A DNA stretch of 64,000 nt from Oceanobacillus chungangensis (lineage in GTDB: Bacteria; Bacillota; Bacilli; Bacillales; Amphibacillaceae): assembly GCF_003369565.1 (NCBI RefSeq), contig NZ_PIOD01000006.1, positions 62,001-126,000 of the forward strand, given 5' to 3'. A program made the position numbers and the translations under genes. Shown here one piece after another: positions 26,568-35,763 of this stretch (position 1 is its first letter; each line of letters begins with the position of its first letter). Under the pieces are notes generated by a model that saw nothing but the letters and a program-made list of their open reading frames with translations, was not told the origin of the DNA and did no database searches.

Positions 26568-26708
26568 ATGGTTGTGAAACTAATGGAAGCGAAACAGGTT
26601 GCCGAATTGATTGAACTTCTAACCGTTCGAAAAATAAAAATTGTCTTTGTCGAGGAGCTTGATAATGATAGGCTAGTTTTATTAAATCGTTCGTGCAGTA
26701 AAGAGTAA
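26568..26708 (+). CDS. Small downstream protein (46 aa), unknown
   Basis: The frame begins ATG directly after the preceding stop (TAGGATG) and encodes MVVKLMEAKQVAELIELL followed by a basic/hydrophobic strand (VRKIKIVFVEEL). The tight spacing suggests translational coupling. No independent ribosome site is clear, and ATG 26583 is an alternative. Not recognised. Confidence 0.45.
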   Translation: MVVKLMEAKQVAELIELLTVRKIKIVFVEELDNDRLVLLNRSCSKE

Positions 26709-27044
26709 ATCAGAATCGCTAGAAATTGAGGTTGGAGTAATTTGCACAGTGTTCTTCCTAATTTGCTCGCTCGATGGTTTTAGATTTGATTATTATCTGA
26801 ACTGGAAATATTGTTCTCCTTAATAAAAGCTAAATATTGGTAGGTCATCTTTTTATAAATATAAGAGAACTTAACATATAGTGATAAATAGAGTAAATCG
26901 TTAGTAGTGATACTATTTAACCAATGTTTTCGCTTTCCTGCTGTTTTGCTTAATCAATCAGAATATGATAAAATTCTGTAGTTATTATCGGTTTAAGCAG
27001 TGAGACTGCTTAATAATACTATAGAAGAAATGGAGAAAATACAG
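26709..27044. other. Intergenic region before the SulP gene
   Basis: About 335 AT-rich bases. I see no gene, repeat or strong hairpin. The sulP promoter must lie here but is not obvious. Confidence 0.5.
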
Positions 27045-28496
27045 TTGAAAGTAGAACAATTAAAGCAGGAATGGTTTGGAAATGTGAAAGGTGATATTTT
27101 GGCTGGAATTGTAGTAGCTTTAGCACTAATTCCAGAAGCTATCGCCTTTTCAATTATAGCTGGAGTAGATCCAATGGTCGGATTGTATGCCTCATTTTGT
27201 ATCGCAATTGTGATTGCCTTTGTAGGCGGACGACCAGGGATGATTTCAGCAGCAACTGGTGCAATGGCAATGCTAATGGTAAATTTAGTAGCAGAGCATG
27301 GGCTTCAGTATTTATTTGCAGCTACCATTTTAACAGGATTGATTCAGATTCTTATTGGTATTTTTAAATTAGCGAAATATATTAAATTTGTTCCACGTTC
27401 AGTAATGATTGGTTTTGTGAATGCATTGGCAGTTGTTATCTTTACTGCGCAATTACAGCATTTTGTCGGAGAATCCTGGGTAATGTATGCACTTGTGGGG
27501 TTGACCTTAGTAATTATTTATCTTTTCCCACTGATTACAAAGGCTGTTCCTTCAACATTAGTTGCGATTATTATTATAACAGCTATCGTTATATTCGGAG
27601 ATATTGGCGTTCGTAATGTTGGTGATATGGGAGATTTATCGAAGCAATTACCTGTGTTTCTCTTCCCGCAGATTCCGTTTTCATTTGAAACGTTCATGAT
27701 TATTTTACCGTATTCCTTATCTTTAGCGATAGTTGGTTTAATAGAGTCCTTATTAACAGCTAATTTACTTGATGATATGACAAATACGGGAAGTAATAAA
27801 AATAAGGAAGCACGTGGACAAGGGATTGCAAACATCGTTTCTGGTCTCTTCGGCGGTATGGCAGGATGTGCAATGATTGGCCAATCCGTTATTAATGTAA
27901 AATCTGGTGGTCGGGGCAGATTATCAACCTTAGTTGCTGGTGCATTTTTAATGTTCTTAATTGTCGTGCTAGGTGATTTCGTTATTCTAATCCCAATGGC
28001 AGCACTAGTAGGTGTGATGTTTATGGTATCAATCAGTACGTTTGATTGGGCATCAGTGAAGAATATTCTAAAGGTGCCAAGGACAGATGCAGCAGTTATG
28101 ATTATTACTGTCGCTATTGTTCTTGCAACGAATAATCTATCTTTAGGAGTTCTTGCAGGAGTCTTACTGAGTGCTATTTTCTTTGCAGTGAAAATCTCGA
28201 AAGTTAAGGTAGAGAGTGTGCTGGATGCGAAAGCAGAGAAGCGAGTGTATCATGTAGAGGGGCAGCTGTTCTTCGCTTCCGTCAGTGATTTTATTAGTCA
28301 ATTTAATTTCGCTGAGCGTGTTAAGCAGGTGGATATTGATTTAACGCATGCACATTTATGGGATGGATCCGCAACAGGAGCTCTTGATAAAATTGAAATG
28401 AAGTTTGCACAAAATGGTATCACGGTGCAATTTACCGGATTGAACGAAGAAAGTCAGAAGTTGAAAAATCGGATCAGTGGTGTTACACCAAGGTAA
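27045..28496 (+). CDS. SulP-family anion permease with STAS domain
   Basis: About 483 residues. The SulP core opens with [20 protein letters not shown] then [12 protein letters not shown], the family signature, and has 10-14 helices to residue ~385. A short STAS domain follows (residues ~400-475, with [20 protein letters not shown]). It should take up sulfate, bicarbonate or another anion. Longer frames from GTG 27000 or ATG 27030 lack a well-spaced ribosome site; GGAG lies 9 bases before TTG 27045, giving [13 protein letters not shown] as the usual family N-terminus. The substrate is unknown. Confidence 0.87.
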   Translation: MKVEQLKQEWFGNVKGDILAGIVVALALIPEAIAFSIIAGVDPMVGLYASFCIAIVIAFVGGRPGMISAATGAMAMLMVNLVAEHGLQYLFAATILTGLIQILIGIFKLAKYIKFVPRSVMIGFVNALAVVIFTAQLQHFVGESWVMYALVGLTLVIIYLFPLITKAVPSTLVAIIIITAIVIFGDIGVRNVGDMGDLSKQLPVFLFPQIPFSFETFMIILPYSLSLAIVGLIESLLTANLLDDMTNTGSNKNKEARGQGIANIVSGLFGGMAGCAMIGQSVINVKSGGRGRLSTLVAGAFLMFLIVVLGDFVILIPMAALVGVMFMVSISTFDWASVKNILKVPRTDAAVMIITVAIVLATNNLSLGVLAGVLLSAIFFAVKISKVKVESVLDAKAEKRVYHVEGQLFFASVSDFISQFNFAERVKQVDIDLTHAHLWDGSATGALDKIEMKFAQNGITVQFTGLNEESQKLKNRISGVTPR

Positions 28497-28504
28497 AATG
28501 ATGA

Positions 28505-28540
28505 GATTGTCTCGAATGTGAGTTTGAGGCAATCTTTTTT
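28505..28540 (+). terminator. Terminator after the SulP gene
   Basis: GATTGTCTC / GAGGCAATC with one G-U pair and a T6 tail. Confidence 0.85.
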
Positions 28541-28560
28541 GTTTAGGTGATGCTTTTGTA

Positions 28561-29475
28561 CTTGTGATGATATCTCTGTGTTCCCGCTGAAAAAATTATC
28601 TTTGTGCTGAAATCTTTGGTCTCCTGGTGATAAAATAATCTTCGTGCTGAAATCTTGGATCACCTGCTGATAAAAAAATTCTCGTGCTGAAATCTAGTCG
28701 CACCTGCTGATAAAAAAATTCTCGTGCTGAAATCACGTTGCTCCTGCTGATAAAATAAATCTCGTGCTGAAATCACGTTGCTCCTGCTGATAAAATAAAT
28801 CTCGTGCTGAAATCTAGTCGCACCTGCTGATAAAATAAATCTCGTGCTGAAATCTAGTCGCACCTGCTGATAAAAAAAATCTCGTGCTGAAATGTTGTCT
28901 CTCCTGCTGATAAAAAAATTGTCGTGCTGAAATGTTGTCTCTCCTGCTGATAAAAAAAACCTCGTGCTGAAATCACGTTGCTCCTGCTGATAAAATAAAT
29001 CTCGTGCTGAAATCTCGTCGCTCCTGCTGATAAAAAAAACCACGTGCTGAAATCTAGTCGCTCGTGCAGATAAAAAAAACCTCGTGCTGAAATGTTGTCG
29101 CTCCTGCTGATAAAAAAACTCGTGCTGAAATGTTGTCGCTCTTGCTGATAAAATAATTCTCGTGCTGAAATGTTGTCGCTCCTGCAGATAAAAAAAACCA
29201 CGTGCTGAAATCACGTTGCTCCTGCTGATAAAATAAATCTCGTGCTGAAATCTAGTCGCACCTGCTGATAAAAAAATTCTCGTGCTGAAATCCCGTCGCA
29301 CCTGCAGATAAAAAAATTCTCGTGCTGAAATCTCGTTGCTCCTGCTGATAAAATAAATCTCGTGCTGAAATTTTGTCGCTCCTGCTGAAAAAATAATCTT
29401 CGTGCTAATATCCCGTCTCTCCCGCTAATAAAACTTTTCTCCTGCCAATATACCCACGTATTTGCCGATATACAA
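28561..29475. repeat. Tandem array of 21 forty-bp units, each two 20-bp halves
   Basis: Units begin CTCGTGCTGAAAT at 28601 and recur every 40 bases to 29081, then (after one 38-base unit) at 29119 through 29399, giving 21 copies. Each unit is two related 20-bp halves with cores TGCTGAAAT and TGCTGATAAA. Edges are degenerate: at the right end cores continue every 20 bases as GCTAATA (29404, 29424), GCCAATA (29444) and GCCGATA (29464), merging into the motif of the dispersed repeats. There are no unique spacers. It lies between sulP and a convergent gene. Confidence 0.95.
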
Positions 29476-29536
29476 TCCTTTCGCAGAGAACCTTACACAC
29501 ACCTGGCATCGATCACCAAAAATTTAACTTTCCTAC

Positions 29537-29570
29537 CACAAAAAAAGATGGACCAAATAGTCCATCTTTA
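29537..29570 (-). terminator. Terminator of the oxidase-DinB operon
   Basis: Read on the minus strand, AAAGATGGAC / GTCCATCTTT with a 6-base loop and a T7 tail. Confidence 0.88.
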
Positions 29571-29575
29571 CATTA

Positions 29576-30691
29576 TTACTTAATTGCTCCTGCAACATCA
29601 TAATCAGATAAATCAATTTCAAGCTCATTACCAAGTGCAAGATTTGCTAGCTGCTTACCAATAAAGGGTCCCATCGTAAGTCCTGATGATCCGAGTCCAT
29701 TGGCGAGATATAGGCCATCATAATTAGGCAGTGCGCCGATAACTGGCAGAAACCCTGGTGTAAATGGTCGAAAACCAACCCTTGTCTCAAGTATGGCAGC
29801 ATCACTTAATCCGGGTGCGATTTCCATTGCATGGCTAACGATTTCATGAGTACCGCCGACAGTTACACGGTGATCAAATCCGGTATCATTTTCATGTGTT
29901 GTACCAATGACAATTCTGTCATTAAATGCCAGCATGTACTGACTTGATGGTGGCATTACAACAGGCCATTTTGAAGTATCTGTATTAGGAAGCTTGACAT
30001 GCATAATCTGCGCCTTCTGGGGAATAACGTCAAATGTAATATCTAACGGCTCAAATAATTCGTTCATCCAAGCGCCAGTTGCTGCGATAACAGTATCTGC
30101 TTCTATAATTGAATCATTAACAGAAACGCCGATAATCTTTGCCCCATCCTTTACTAAACTGGCATCACCAGTAATTGTAGTTGCACCATGCTTTGAGGCA
30201 GCACGAAGTAATGAATCTCTTAATTTCCTGCCATCGACACGTGCGGCGCCACTAATATGAACAGAATGATATGCATCTGAAAGAATAGGGAACAGGCTTC
30301 TTGTTTGTTCTATATCTAACATAGTTACATCCCCAATTTCAGGTGCATCCTCCCGGCGTTTTAATGCACGGTCTCGCATTGCAGTTAATTTCTTTTCATC
30401 CGTATGTAAACTAATCGCACCAACTCGTGAGTAACCCGTATCGATTTCACCATCTTTTGCCAGCTGATCGATTAAAGTTGGATAGAGACTTGCCCCGTTT
30501 TTGGCTAAATGGTACCACGCTTTATTACGTCTTTGTGAAATCCATGGACAAACAATTCCAGCAGCAGCGTCTGTTGCCTGTCCCTCTTGCATTCTATCAA
30601 TGATAACGACCTCGGTACCTTGTATTGCTAAATAATACGCAGTACTTGCACCTAATATCCCGCTGCCAATGATAATTATTTTCTTATGCAT
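29576..30691 (-). CDS. FAD-dependent amino-acid oxidase/dehydrogenase (DAO family, YurR-like)
   Basis: A 371-residue flavoprotein. The N-terminal dinucleotide motif GSGILGASTAYYLA is near residues 9-22, the Glu/Asp ribose contact IDRMQ follows, and the C-terminal FAD motif NGLGSSGLTMGPFIG is near 335. DAO-family enzymes oxidise glycine, sarcosine, D-amino acids or related amines. It resembles B. subtilis YurR, of unknown substrate. Its start lies 2 bases from the DinB-like stop, so both belong to one operon. Confidence 0.85.
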   Translation of the reverse strand: MHKKIIIIGSGILGASTAYYLAIQGTEVVIIDRMQEGQATDAAAGIVCPWISQRRNKAWYHLAKNGASLYPTLIDQLAKDGEIDTGYSRVGAISLHTDEKKLTAMRDRALKRREDAPEIGDVTMLDIEQTRSLFPILSDAYHSVHISGAARVDGRKLRDSLLRAASKHGATTITGDASLVKDGAKIIGVSVNDSIIEADTVIAATGAWMNELFEPLDITFDVIPQKAQIMHVKLPNTDTSKWPVVMPPSSQYMLAFNDRIVIGTTHENDTGFDHRVTVGGTHEIVSHAMEIAPGLSDAAILETRVGFRPFTPGFLPVIGALPNYDGLYLANGLGSSGLTMGPFIGKQLANLALGNELEIDLSDYDVAGAIK

Positions 30692-30692
30692 T

Positions 30693-31148
30693 TTACTGTG
30701 CTTCCACTACTTGTCTCATTGCTTTTATTTTTCCAGCATGCTCTGCTTCATGGAACCCGAGCATAATCAGCAAATCTTCATATGTTTCAATATGGCCGAA
30801 TGGTGCTTTGAAAGGTACATTCGTTTTCCAAAATAGATCATCAAACTGATTGACTCTCTCTTGCTGGTCTAATAGATAGTTTGTTAGCTCCTCCAGAGTT
30901 GGTGGTGTTGTTGTCCAATCTGCAGGCTTTGTACCCGAACTAAATAATGCAGCATATTCTTTCGGGATATGCTCTGATTTTTTTGGATACATAAATAGTA
31001 ACTTTTCAGTAACAACTAGTACATGGCCTAGGTGCCAGCGAATTGTATTATTAAAATATTTTGCCTGAATATCGGCTGTATCTTCATTTAACTCCTGAAT
31101 AAACGTAATTAATGACGTTCTTGTTAAATTAAATTGTTTTCTTGACAA
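30693..31148 (-). CDS. DinB-family (DinB_2) metal-binding protein
   Basis: A 151-residue four-helix bundle protein. The likely metal histidines are His in NTIRWHLGHVL near residue 42 and two in GFHEAEHAG near 137. DinB/YfiT proteins include thiol-S-transferases using bacillithiol and uncharacterised metalloproteins. It is the first gene of an operon with the YurR-like oxidase. Upstream DNA has strong palindromes that could bind a regulator. The exact activity is unknown. Confidence 0.85.
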   Translation of the reverse strand: MSRKQFNLTRTSLITFIQELNEDTADIQAKYFNNTIRWHLGHVLVVTEKLLFMYPKKSEHIPKEYAALFSSGTKPADWTTTPPTLEELTNYLLDQQERVNQFDDLFWKTNVPFKAPFGHIETYEDLLIMLGFHEAEHAGKIKAMRQVVEAQ

Positions 31149-31221
31149 TTATGATTCCTCCTTGGTAGTTAAGAAAGTATAAGCTTTCTTACTACATAAG
31201 TGCAACTAGGGTAGTTACCTA

Positions 31222-31245
31222 AAAACTTGGTAACTACCAAGTTTT
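31222..31245. promoter_or_regulatory. Palindromic operator-like site upstream of the DinB-like gene
   Basis: Perfect 11-bp arms AAAACTTGGTA / TACCAAGTTTT with a 2-base centre. A related core GGTAGTTACC lies at ~31210 and another CTTGGTAGTTA at ~31162 next to the gene start, giving three GGTAnnTACC-like cores in 80 bases. This looks like a repressor operator; the regulator is not in the window neighbourhood. Confidence 0.55.
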
Positions 31246-31364
31246 CTAATATATAATCTAAAGTATAAATTATTTTGTTAAACATTGAAAGTAATTGCAT
31301 TATTATAGAGGAAAATGAAATATTCATGCAGAATTATTAAATAAGATAAGGGGGAAAAATAAAG

Positions 31365-31922
31365 GTGAAAGAGAAAAATATTATTGGTAGCATATTGTAT
31401 TATTTAGGAATTACAATAATCATTATTGGTACTATTACTGCAATCATTAATTCATATCAGCTGAGCTATGAAATGGGTGGCTATGGTGGAGAGGAATATA
31501 AATTTTTCTGGAGCCAGTTTTTATATTTATTTTCATCGGCATTTTTTAATGGATTGATATTGATTGGAATATCTGAAGTAATTCGTTTATTAGACTCAAT
31601 CAATCGCAAGGAGCCGCCAACGATTATAACGGCAGGCGAGCAAATGAAAAATAATGAAGGTATTCAGGTTTTCAGCAATGATAAACCAGAGGTGTGGAAA
31701 ATAAGTGCAGCAGAAGAAGAAAAGATTTATGAGTTATATGCAGATAAGGCTATTTTGGAAATCACGCCATATATCACAAAAGGCTATTGCATTGTAAAAT
31801 TGCAGGATTATGATGGGCCACTAAAACCGTTCGTGAAAGTACTTGATCTAAATGGCATTCACCCAGAAGAAGTACAAAACTTAGATAGAAGAAAACAAAT
31901 AATCGAATGGTACAATAAATAG
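31365..31922 (+). CDS. Hypothetical two-helix membrane protein
   Basis: A 185-residue protein. Helix 1 is at ~9-29 (ILYYLGITIIIIGTITAIIN) and helix 2 at ~48-70, followed by a ~115-residue soluble tail that is probably cytoplasmic. The GTG start at 31365 follows AAGGGGG. I do not recognise a family with known function. It stands alone upstream of ppaC. Confidence 0.7.
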   Translation: MKEKNIIGSILYYLGITIIIIGTITAIINSYQLSYEMGGYGGEEYKFFWSQFLYLFSSAFFNGLILIGISEVIRLLDSINRKEPPTIITAGEQMKNNEGIQVFSNDKPEVWKISAAEEEKIYELYADKAILEITPYITKGYCIVKLQDYDGPLKPFVKVLDLNGIHPEEVQNLDRRKQIIEWYNK

Positions 31923-32023
31923 TGCAGCTACACTAGGAAAAGTAATGTAAAATATTACTCTTTTTAGTCGAAAGTATGATAATCTTATATAGTGAAATGC
32001 TATACATAGAAGGAGATATGGAC

Positions 32024-32953
32024 ATGTCAAAAACTTTAATTTTCGGGCATAAGAGCCCTGATACAGATACAATCTGTTCAGCACTTGCATACGCTGATTT
32101 GAAAAATAAACTTGGTGAAACTGCAGAGCCTGCAAGACTGGGTGTTGTGAATAAAGAGACACAATTTGCACTAGATTATTTCGGTGTTGAAGCACCACAA
32201 TTGATTGAAAAAGTCGAAGCAGATGTGGATGCAGTAATTTTAGTTGATCACAATGAATTCCAGCAAAGCGTTGATAATATCAAAGACGTTCGAATCGCAG
32301 AAGTAATTGATCATCACCGCATTGCTAATTTTGAAACGAAGGATCCAATCTATTTCCGTGCTGAACCTGTTGGTTGTACGGCAACAATCTTAAATAAAAT
32401 GTTTAAGGAAAAAGGTGTGGAAGTTACGAAAGAAGTTGCTGGACTTTTAGTTTCTGCAATCATTTCTGATTCACTACTATTGAAATCACCAACATGCACA
32501 AAAGAAGATGTTGATGCAGCACATGAGTTAGCAGCAATTGCTGGTATTGAGCTGGAAACATATGGCTTAGAGATGCTGCAAGCTGGTGCAGATTTAAGTG
32601 ATAAAACAGCTGCAGATATTATTTCTTTAGATTCCAAAGTATTTGCTATGGGTGACGCGAAAGTTGAAATTGCGCAAGTAAATGCAGTAGATATTGCGAA
32701 GGTTTATGAAAACCAAGCAGAATTAGAAGCAGAAATTACAAAAGTGATTGATGAAAAAGGGCTTGATTTATTCTTGCTAGCAGTAACTGATATCATTAAC
32801 AATGATTCGGAAGCATTAGCATTAGGGAACGGTCGAGACAAGGTTGAGCATGCATTTAATGTAACGCTTGATAATAATCGTGCATTACTTAAAGGTGTTG
32901 TGTCACGTAAGAAACAAATTGTGACAGTATTGACGACTGAATTTACTAAATAA
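32024..32953 (+). CDS. ppaC: Manganese-dependent inorganic pyrophosphatase PpaC
   Basis: A 309-residue family II pyrophosphatase of the DHH superfamily, the same length as B. subtilis PpaC. Metal motifs are present: [10 protein letters not shown] near residues 7-16, VDHNE near 75, the DHH motif VIDHHRI near 96, and SRKKQ near the end. It hydrolyses PPi to two phosphates. Earlier in-frame ATGs (31976, 32018) are too far from or too close to AGAAGGAG; ATG 32024 is 8 bases away. Confidence 0.95.
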   Translation: MSKTLIFGHKSPDTDTICSALAYADLKNKLGETAEPARLGVVNKETQFALDYFGVEAPQLIEKVEADVDAVILVDHNEFQQSVDNIKDVRIAEVIDHHRIANFETKDPIYFRAEPVGCTATILNKMFKEKGVEVTKEVAGLLVSAIISDSLLLKSPTCTKEDVDAAHELAAIAGIELETYGLEMLQAGADLSDKTAADIISLDSKVFAMGDAKVEIAQVNAVDIAKVYENQAELEAEITKVIDEKGLDLFLLAVTDIINNDSEALALGNGRDKVEHAFNVTLDNNRALLKGVVSRKKQIVTVLTTEFTK

Positions 32954-32960
32954 GTGAAGT

Positions 32961-33002
32961 AAAGGTTGAGGAGGGAATGATTCTTTCCTTGGCCTTTTTT
33001 GT
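32961..33002 (+). terminator. Terminator after ppaC
   Basis: AGGTTGAGGAGGGAA pairs with TTCTTTCCTTGGCCT through several G-U pairs and is followed by TTTTTT. Confidence 0.7.
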
Positions 33003-33120
33003 ATAGAGATATCAAGTGAATGATGTGATATAAACAGGGGGAAGCAATGAGAAATGACATCACGGCACTAAATATACATCACCTGGGAAACGGATGTACC
33101 TCTAATAATTAATGCAAAAT

Positions 33121-33151
33121 AAAAAAGACTTCTCAAATGAGAAGTCTTTTT
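33121..33151. terminator. Terminator of the cold-shock gene (bidirectional)
   Basis: AAAAAGACTTCTCA / TGAGAAGTCTTTTT symmetrical stem with A/T tails on both sides, just downstream of the minus-strand csp gene. Confidence 0.88.
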
Positions 33152-33163
33152 CTATTAAAGAGC

Positions 33164-33364
33164 TTACGCTTTAACAACGTTAGCTGCTTGTGGTCCACGG
33201 TTACCTTCTTCGATATCGAAAGTTACTTCTTGACCTTCGTCTAAAGATTTGAAACCTTCACCTTGGATAGCTGAGAAATGTACGAATACGTCATCTCCAC
33301 CTTCAACTTCGATGAAACCGAAACCTTTATCTGCGTTAAACCATTTTACTGTACCCTTGCTCAT
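33164..33364 (-). CDS. Cold-shock protein (CspB/CspD type)
   Basis: A 66-residue OB-fold RNA chaperone. RNP1 KGFGFIEV and RNP2 VFVHFSAI are intact, and it ends [13 protein letters not shown]. It melts mRNA structure in the cold and in stationary phase. ATG 33379 is in frame, but GGAGG lies 8 bases before ATG 33364. About 200 AT-rich bases upstream could form the long 5' leader usual for csp genes; no promoter is firmly seen. Confidence 0.95.
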   Translation of the reverse strand: MSKGTVKWFNADKGFGFIEVEGGDDVFVHFSAIQGEGFKSLDEGQEVTFDIEEGNRGPQAANVVKA

Positions 33365-33631
33365 TAAAAAAACCTCCATGTGCTGTTTGCACGTTTATTA
33401 CTATTTTTGTTCTAGATAATAATCAAGAATAATCACTTAAAAGTCAAAACTTATATCTTGTATCGCTCACGAACAACAATAATTATTCTTAGTATAGCAC
33501 CAAAGTACAAAAAAGTATACCCTTTTTATTAAAAAAAATTTTTGTTTCTTGAAAAAGCATCAGTGTCATAAGATAATACTAATTTTAACAAAAACTGTGG
33601 TGATTAGCATTTAAATTCGGGTGGCAACTTT

Positions 33632-33660
33632 GCATAAATATGGTGTAGTGATGAAAACTA
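33632..33660 (+). promoter_or_regulatory. Sigma-G-like promoter of sspP
   Basis: GCATA (33632-33636), 17-base spacer, AAAACTA (33654-33660). It fits the forespore sigma-G pattern (GHATR, CATAHTA) at the -35 fully and at the -10 in five of seven positions, 30 bases before the start codon. Confidence 0.5.
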
Positions 33661-33690
33661 AAATCGAAATGAAGGGAGGAATATATTATT

Positions 33691-33843
33691 ATGGCAGGAA
33701 AACCTAAAGGACCAAAACAACAGGAACGTGTAAATCTACCTCAAAGTCCTGAACAACCGTATGGTGAACCATTAAGTGGTTCGAAAAAAGTGAAAAACGC
33801 AAATCATTCGAGACAAAATACGAACAAAAGCCATGGCTTGTAA
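33691..33843 (+). CDS. sspP: Small acid-soluble spore protein P (SspP family)
   Basis: A 50-residue protein (MAGKPKGPKQQERVNLPQSP, then the family core GEPLSGSKKVKNANHSRQ and the ending NTNKSHGL), matching B. subtilis SspP in its conserved half. A minor spore protein made in the forespore. GGGAGGA lies 10 bases before the ATG, a sigma-G-like promoter lies upstream and a terminator follows. It shows that the organism forms endospores. Confidence 0.88.
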   Translation: MAGKPKGPKQQERVNLPQSPEQPYGEPLSGSKKVKNANHSRQNTNKSHGL

Positions 33844-33854
33844 TAGTTGTGGAT

Positions 33855-33895
33855 AGGAGCATAGTCGATACCGATATTGCTCCTTATTTTTATTT
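33855..33895 (+). terminator. Terminator after sspP
   Basis: AGGAGCA / TGCTCCT stem with a 16-base loop, then TATTTTTATTT. Confidence 0.8.
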
Positions 33896-33974
33896 GAGTA
33901 AATCCCCTCATATCTTACTTGTTTAACGTATAATTAATCGGGAATTATATTTTAAGAAAGAGGGATGTTAAGGC

Positions 33975-34355
33975 ATGTGGCAAGCATTTAAAGAATTTGC
34001 GTTTAAAGGAAATGTTATCGATTTAGCTGTCGGGGTAGTAATTGGAGCGGCTTTTGGTGCAATCGTCACATCATTTGTTGAAAATATCATTACGCCGTTA
34101 GTTGGAATGTTGCTGGGCGGCATCGATTTTACTGGGCTGAAGTTTTCGATTGGCGATGCAGAGGTATTATATGGTAATTTTATTCAATCATTTGTAGATT
34201 TTCTAATCGTTGCATTTGCTATTTTCCTTGCTATTCGTTTTATAAATAAATTTAAACGAAAAGAAGAGGAAGTAGCGGAAGAAATCGATGCACAGGAACA
34301 ACTCCTTACCGAAATTAGGGATTTATTAAAGGAGCAAAACCAAAAAAATATATGA
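33975..34355 (+). CDS. mscL: Large-conductance mechanosensitive channel MscL
   Basis: A 126-residue channel subunit. N-terminal [21 protein letters not shown]1 with [14 protein letters not shown]2 near 70-90 ([19 protein letters not shown]) and the charged C-terminal coiled-coil helix. It opens under membrane tension to release solutes on osmotic downshock. GAGGG lies 13 bases upstream. Single gene with terminator. Confidence 0.95.
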   Translation: MWQAFKEFAFKGNVIDLAVGVVIGAAFGAIVTSFVENIITPLVGMLLGGIDFTGLKFSIGDAEVLYGNFIQSFVDFLIVAFAIFLAIRFINKFKRKEEEVAEEIDAQEQLLTEIRDLLKEQNQKNI

Positions 34356-34358
34356 AAT

Positions 34359-34397
34359 CAAAAAACACTTCCAAAATTTAATTTGGAAGTGTTTTTT
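34359..34397 (+). terminator. Terminator after mscL
   Basis: AAAACACTTCCAAA / TTTGGAAGTGTTTT stem followed by a T-run. Confidence 0.9.
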
Positions 34398-34560
34398 GGT
34401 GTTGGCGGTGCGTCGAGCTACTGAGTGTAATGTAGTGGTCAACTATTTTATGTTAGAGCAATTTCGCAAAAAGTTGGATCCCCAATCACATTCATTCCTT
34501 GCGCTCACATATACATAGAAGGTTACAGCTCCAAACCTTAAATGCAACCGTCATGAATTT

Positions 34561-35358
34561 TTATCCCTCCCGGCCCGGAGCATACATCTTCTGCGCTATT
34601 AGCGTTTGAATAATCATGAAGATTCCACCAACGGCCCAATATAATGGTAATGCAGCCGGCGCGTTAAGCGATATGAAGCCAATCATAATTGGTGATAGTA
34701 ATCCCATGAACGCCATTTGTTTGCGCATTTGCGGCTCCATGCTCTTTTGTGAAACCTTGAATTGCAGGTAATAAACGACCACAGCTATGATAGTCATCAT
34801 AATGTCCGTTTGCCCTAAATCGAACCATAAGAAAGAATGGGTTGCAATTTCAGGCGTTCTCCGAATCGCATAGTAAAATGCGATGAGAATTGGAAATTGA
34901 ATAAGCATTGGTAAACATCCGGTAAGTGATGCAAGAAGATTCATATTATGCTTTTGATAAATTTGCATCATTTCTTGCTGCATTTTCGTTTGTGATGCAG
35001 TATCTTTTTTATTTTCATATTTCTGTTTAAGTGCATCCATTTCTGGTTTGATGACACTCATTTTCTCACGCATTTGCATGCTGCTCTTCGTTTGTTTTAA
35101 TAAGAATGGCATTAGTGCGAGACGGATAATTAATGTAATAATGATGATTGATAAACCATAATTGTCATTGAATACACCAGCGATTCCTTTAATTAACCGT
35201 GAAAATGTATAGACAAAGTAATGATCAAACCAGCCAGTTGTGTTCGCATCAATCGGTTCATTTACTGCGCCTTGACACCCTGCTAGAAATACAATTAACA
35301 GGAGCAGAAATCCAATTTTATATTTTTTAAAGAACGTGAATACAGATGTTTTTTCCAT
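34561..35358 (-). CDS. yidC2: Membrane protein insertase YidC/Oxa1 (YqjG/YidC2-type)
   Basis: A 265-residue lipoprotein-type YidC: signal with lipobox LAGC (Cys28), five helices, and the conserved hydrophilic-groove arginine in TLIIRLALMPF near residue 80, then the cytoplasmic hairpin (KPEMDALKQKYENKKD). It inserts membrane proteins with or after SecYEG. AGGAGG lies 6 bases before its ATG but inside a hairpin, and the gene overlaps a MifM-like leader by 64 bases. That arrangement is known for B. subtilis yqjG, so induction on loss of the main YidC (SpoIIIJ) is expected. Confidence 0.93.
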   Translation of the reverse strand: MEKTSVFTFFKKYKIGFLLLLIVFLAGCQGAVNEPIDANTTGWFDHYFVYTFSRLIKGIAGVFNDNYGLSIIIITLIIRLALMPFLLKQTKSSMQMREKMSVIKPEMDALKQKYENKKDTASQTKMQQEMMQIYQKHNMNLLASLTGCLPMLIQFPILIAFYYAIRRTPEIATHSFLWFDLGQTDIMMTIIAVVVYYLQFKVSQKSMEPQMRKQMAFMGLLSPIMIGFISLNAPAALPLYWAVGGIFMIIQTLIAQKMYAPGREG

Positions 35359-35675
35359 TTTTGTCCTCCTCGATTTTTATCTATTGAAAAAGTCGAGTTG
35401 GAATGTGCATCGTTATCATCGTCAGGGATTTCGATTCGTTTCGTTTTATTCGTCAGCCAATTATGGATCTCGATAGCACCTGAGATTGGTTGCTGAATCG
35501 GAAGCGAATCTACCTTTAATGCGTGACTCCTTCGAATAAACGCATGGTTCTTATCAATGCTACAGCGAAAATCTAGTTGAATATAATCAAAATAAACGAC
35601 GGACAATAGAAAGCTTAAGTATAGATAGATTGGTGAAAAATCACTCAATAGCTCATTTAGCAATTCTAGAAACAT
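35295..35675 (-). CDS. mifM: MifM-like translation-arrest leader protein
   Basis: A 126-codon frame with an excellent ribosome site (AAAGGAGGTGA, 6 bases before ATG 35675), directly upstream of yidC2. Residues ~13-30 form a membrane anchor (SPIYLYLSFLLSVVYF). The arrest region carries Ile70, Trp73 and an acidic run D85-D86-D87-N88-D89 followed by Ala90. B. subtilis MifM, as I recall it, has Ile70 and Trp73 and stalls at the acidic run 86-89, then Ala90. A ribosome halted at D89 (codon 35411-35409) reaches the foot of the hairpin masking the yidC2 site. Unlike the 95-residue B. subtilis protein, the frame runs on into yidC2. Confidence 0.82.
   Translation of the reverse strand: MFLELLNELLSDFSPIYLYLSFLLSVVYFDYIQLDFRCSIDKNHAFIRRSHALKVDSLPIQQPISGAIEIHNWLTNKTKRIEIPDDDNDAHSNSTFSIDKNRGGQKWKKHLYSRSLKNIKLDFCSC
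35369..35397 (-). promoter_or_regulatory. Ribosome-site-sequestering hairpin upstream of yidC2
   Basis: On the minus strand CTCGACTTTTT (35397-35387) pairs with AAAAATCGAG (35378-35369) with one bulged C and an 8-base loop. The 3' arm takes the first two bases of the yidC2 AGGAGG (35370-35365). After a 2x2 internal loop, CC at 35401-35400 can pair with its last GG. Opening by a stalled ribosome would free the site. Confidence 0.75.
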
Positions 35676-35763
35676 CTGTATTCACCTCCTTTAAATCTAA
35701 AATTAGTGTTCATTTTGTTCATACGTTTTAATGACTTTAAATGTTTCAAGTTTTATATAAATT

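Noticed and set aside
28660..29301. Long minus-strand open frames (213 and 115 codons) in the 40-bp array
   Set aside because: They exist because a stop-free 40-bp unit is read in all three phases. No ribosome site, no protein-like composition; the sequence is repeat DNA.
28601..29440. CRISPR array
   Set aside because: Units follow one another without unique spacers, halves are related to each other, and no cas genes are present.
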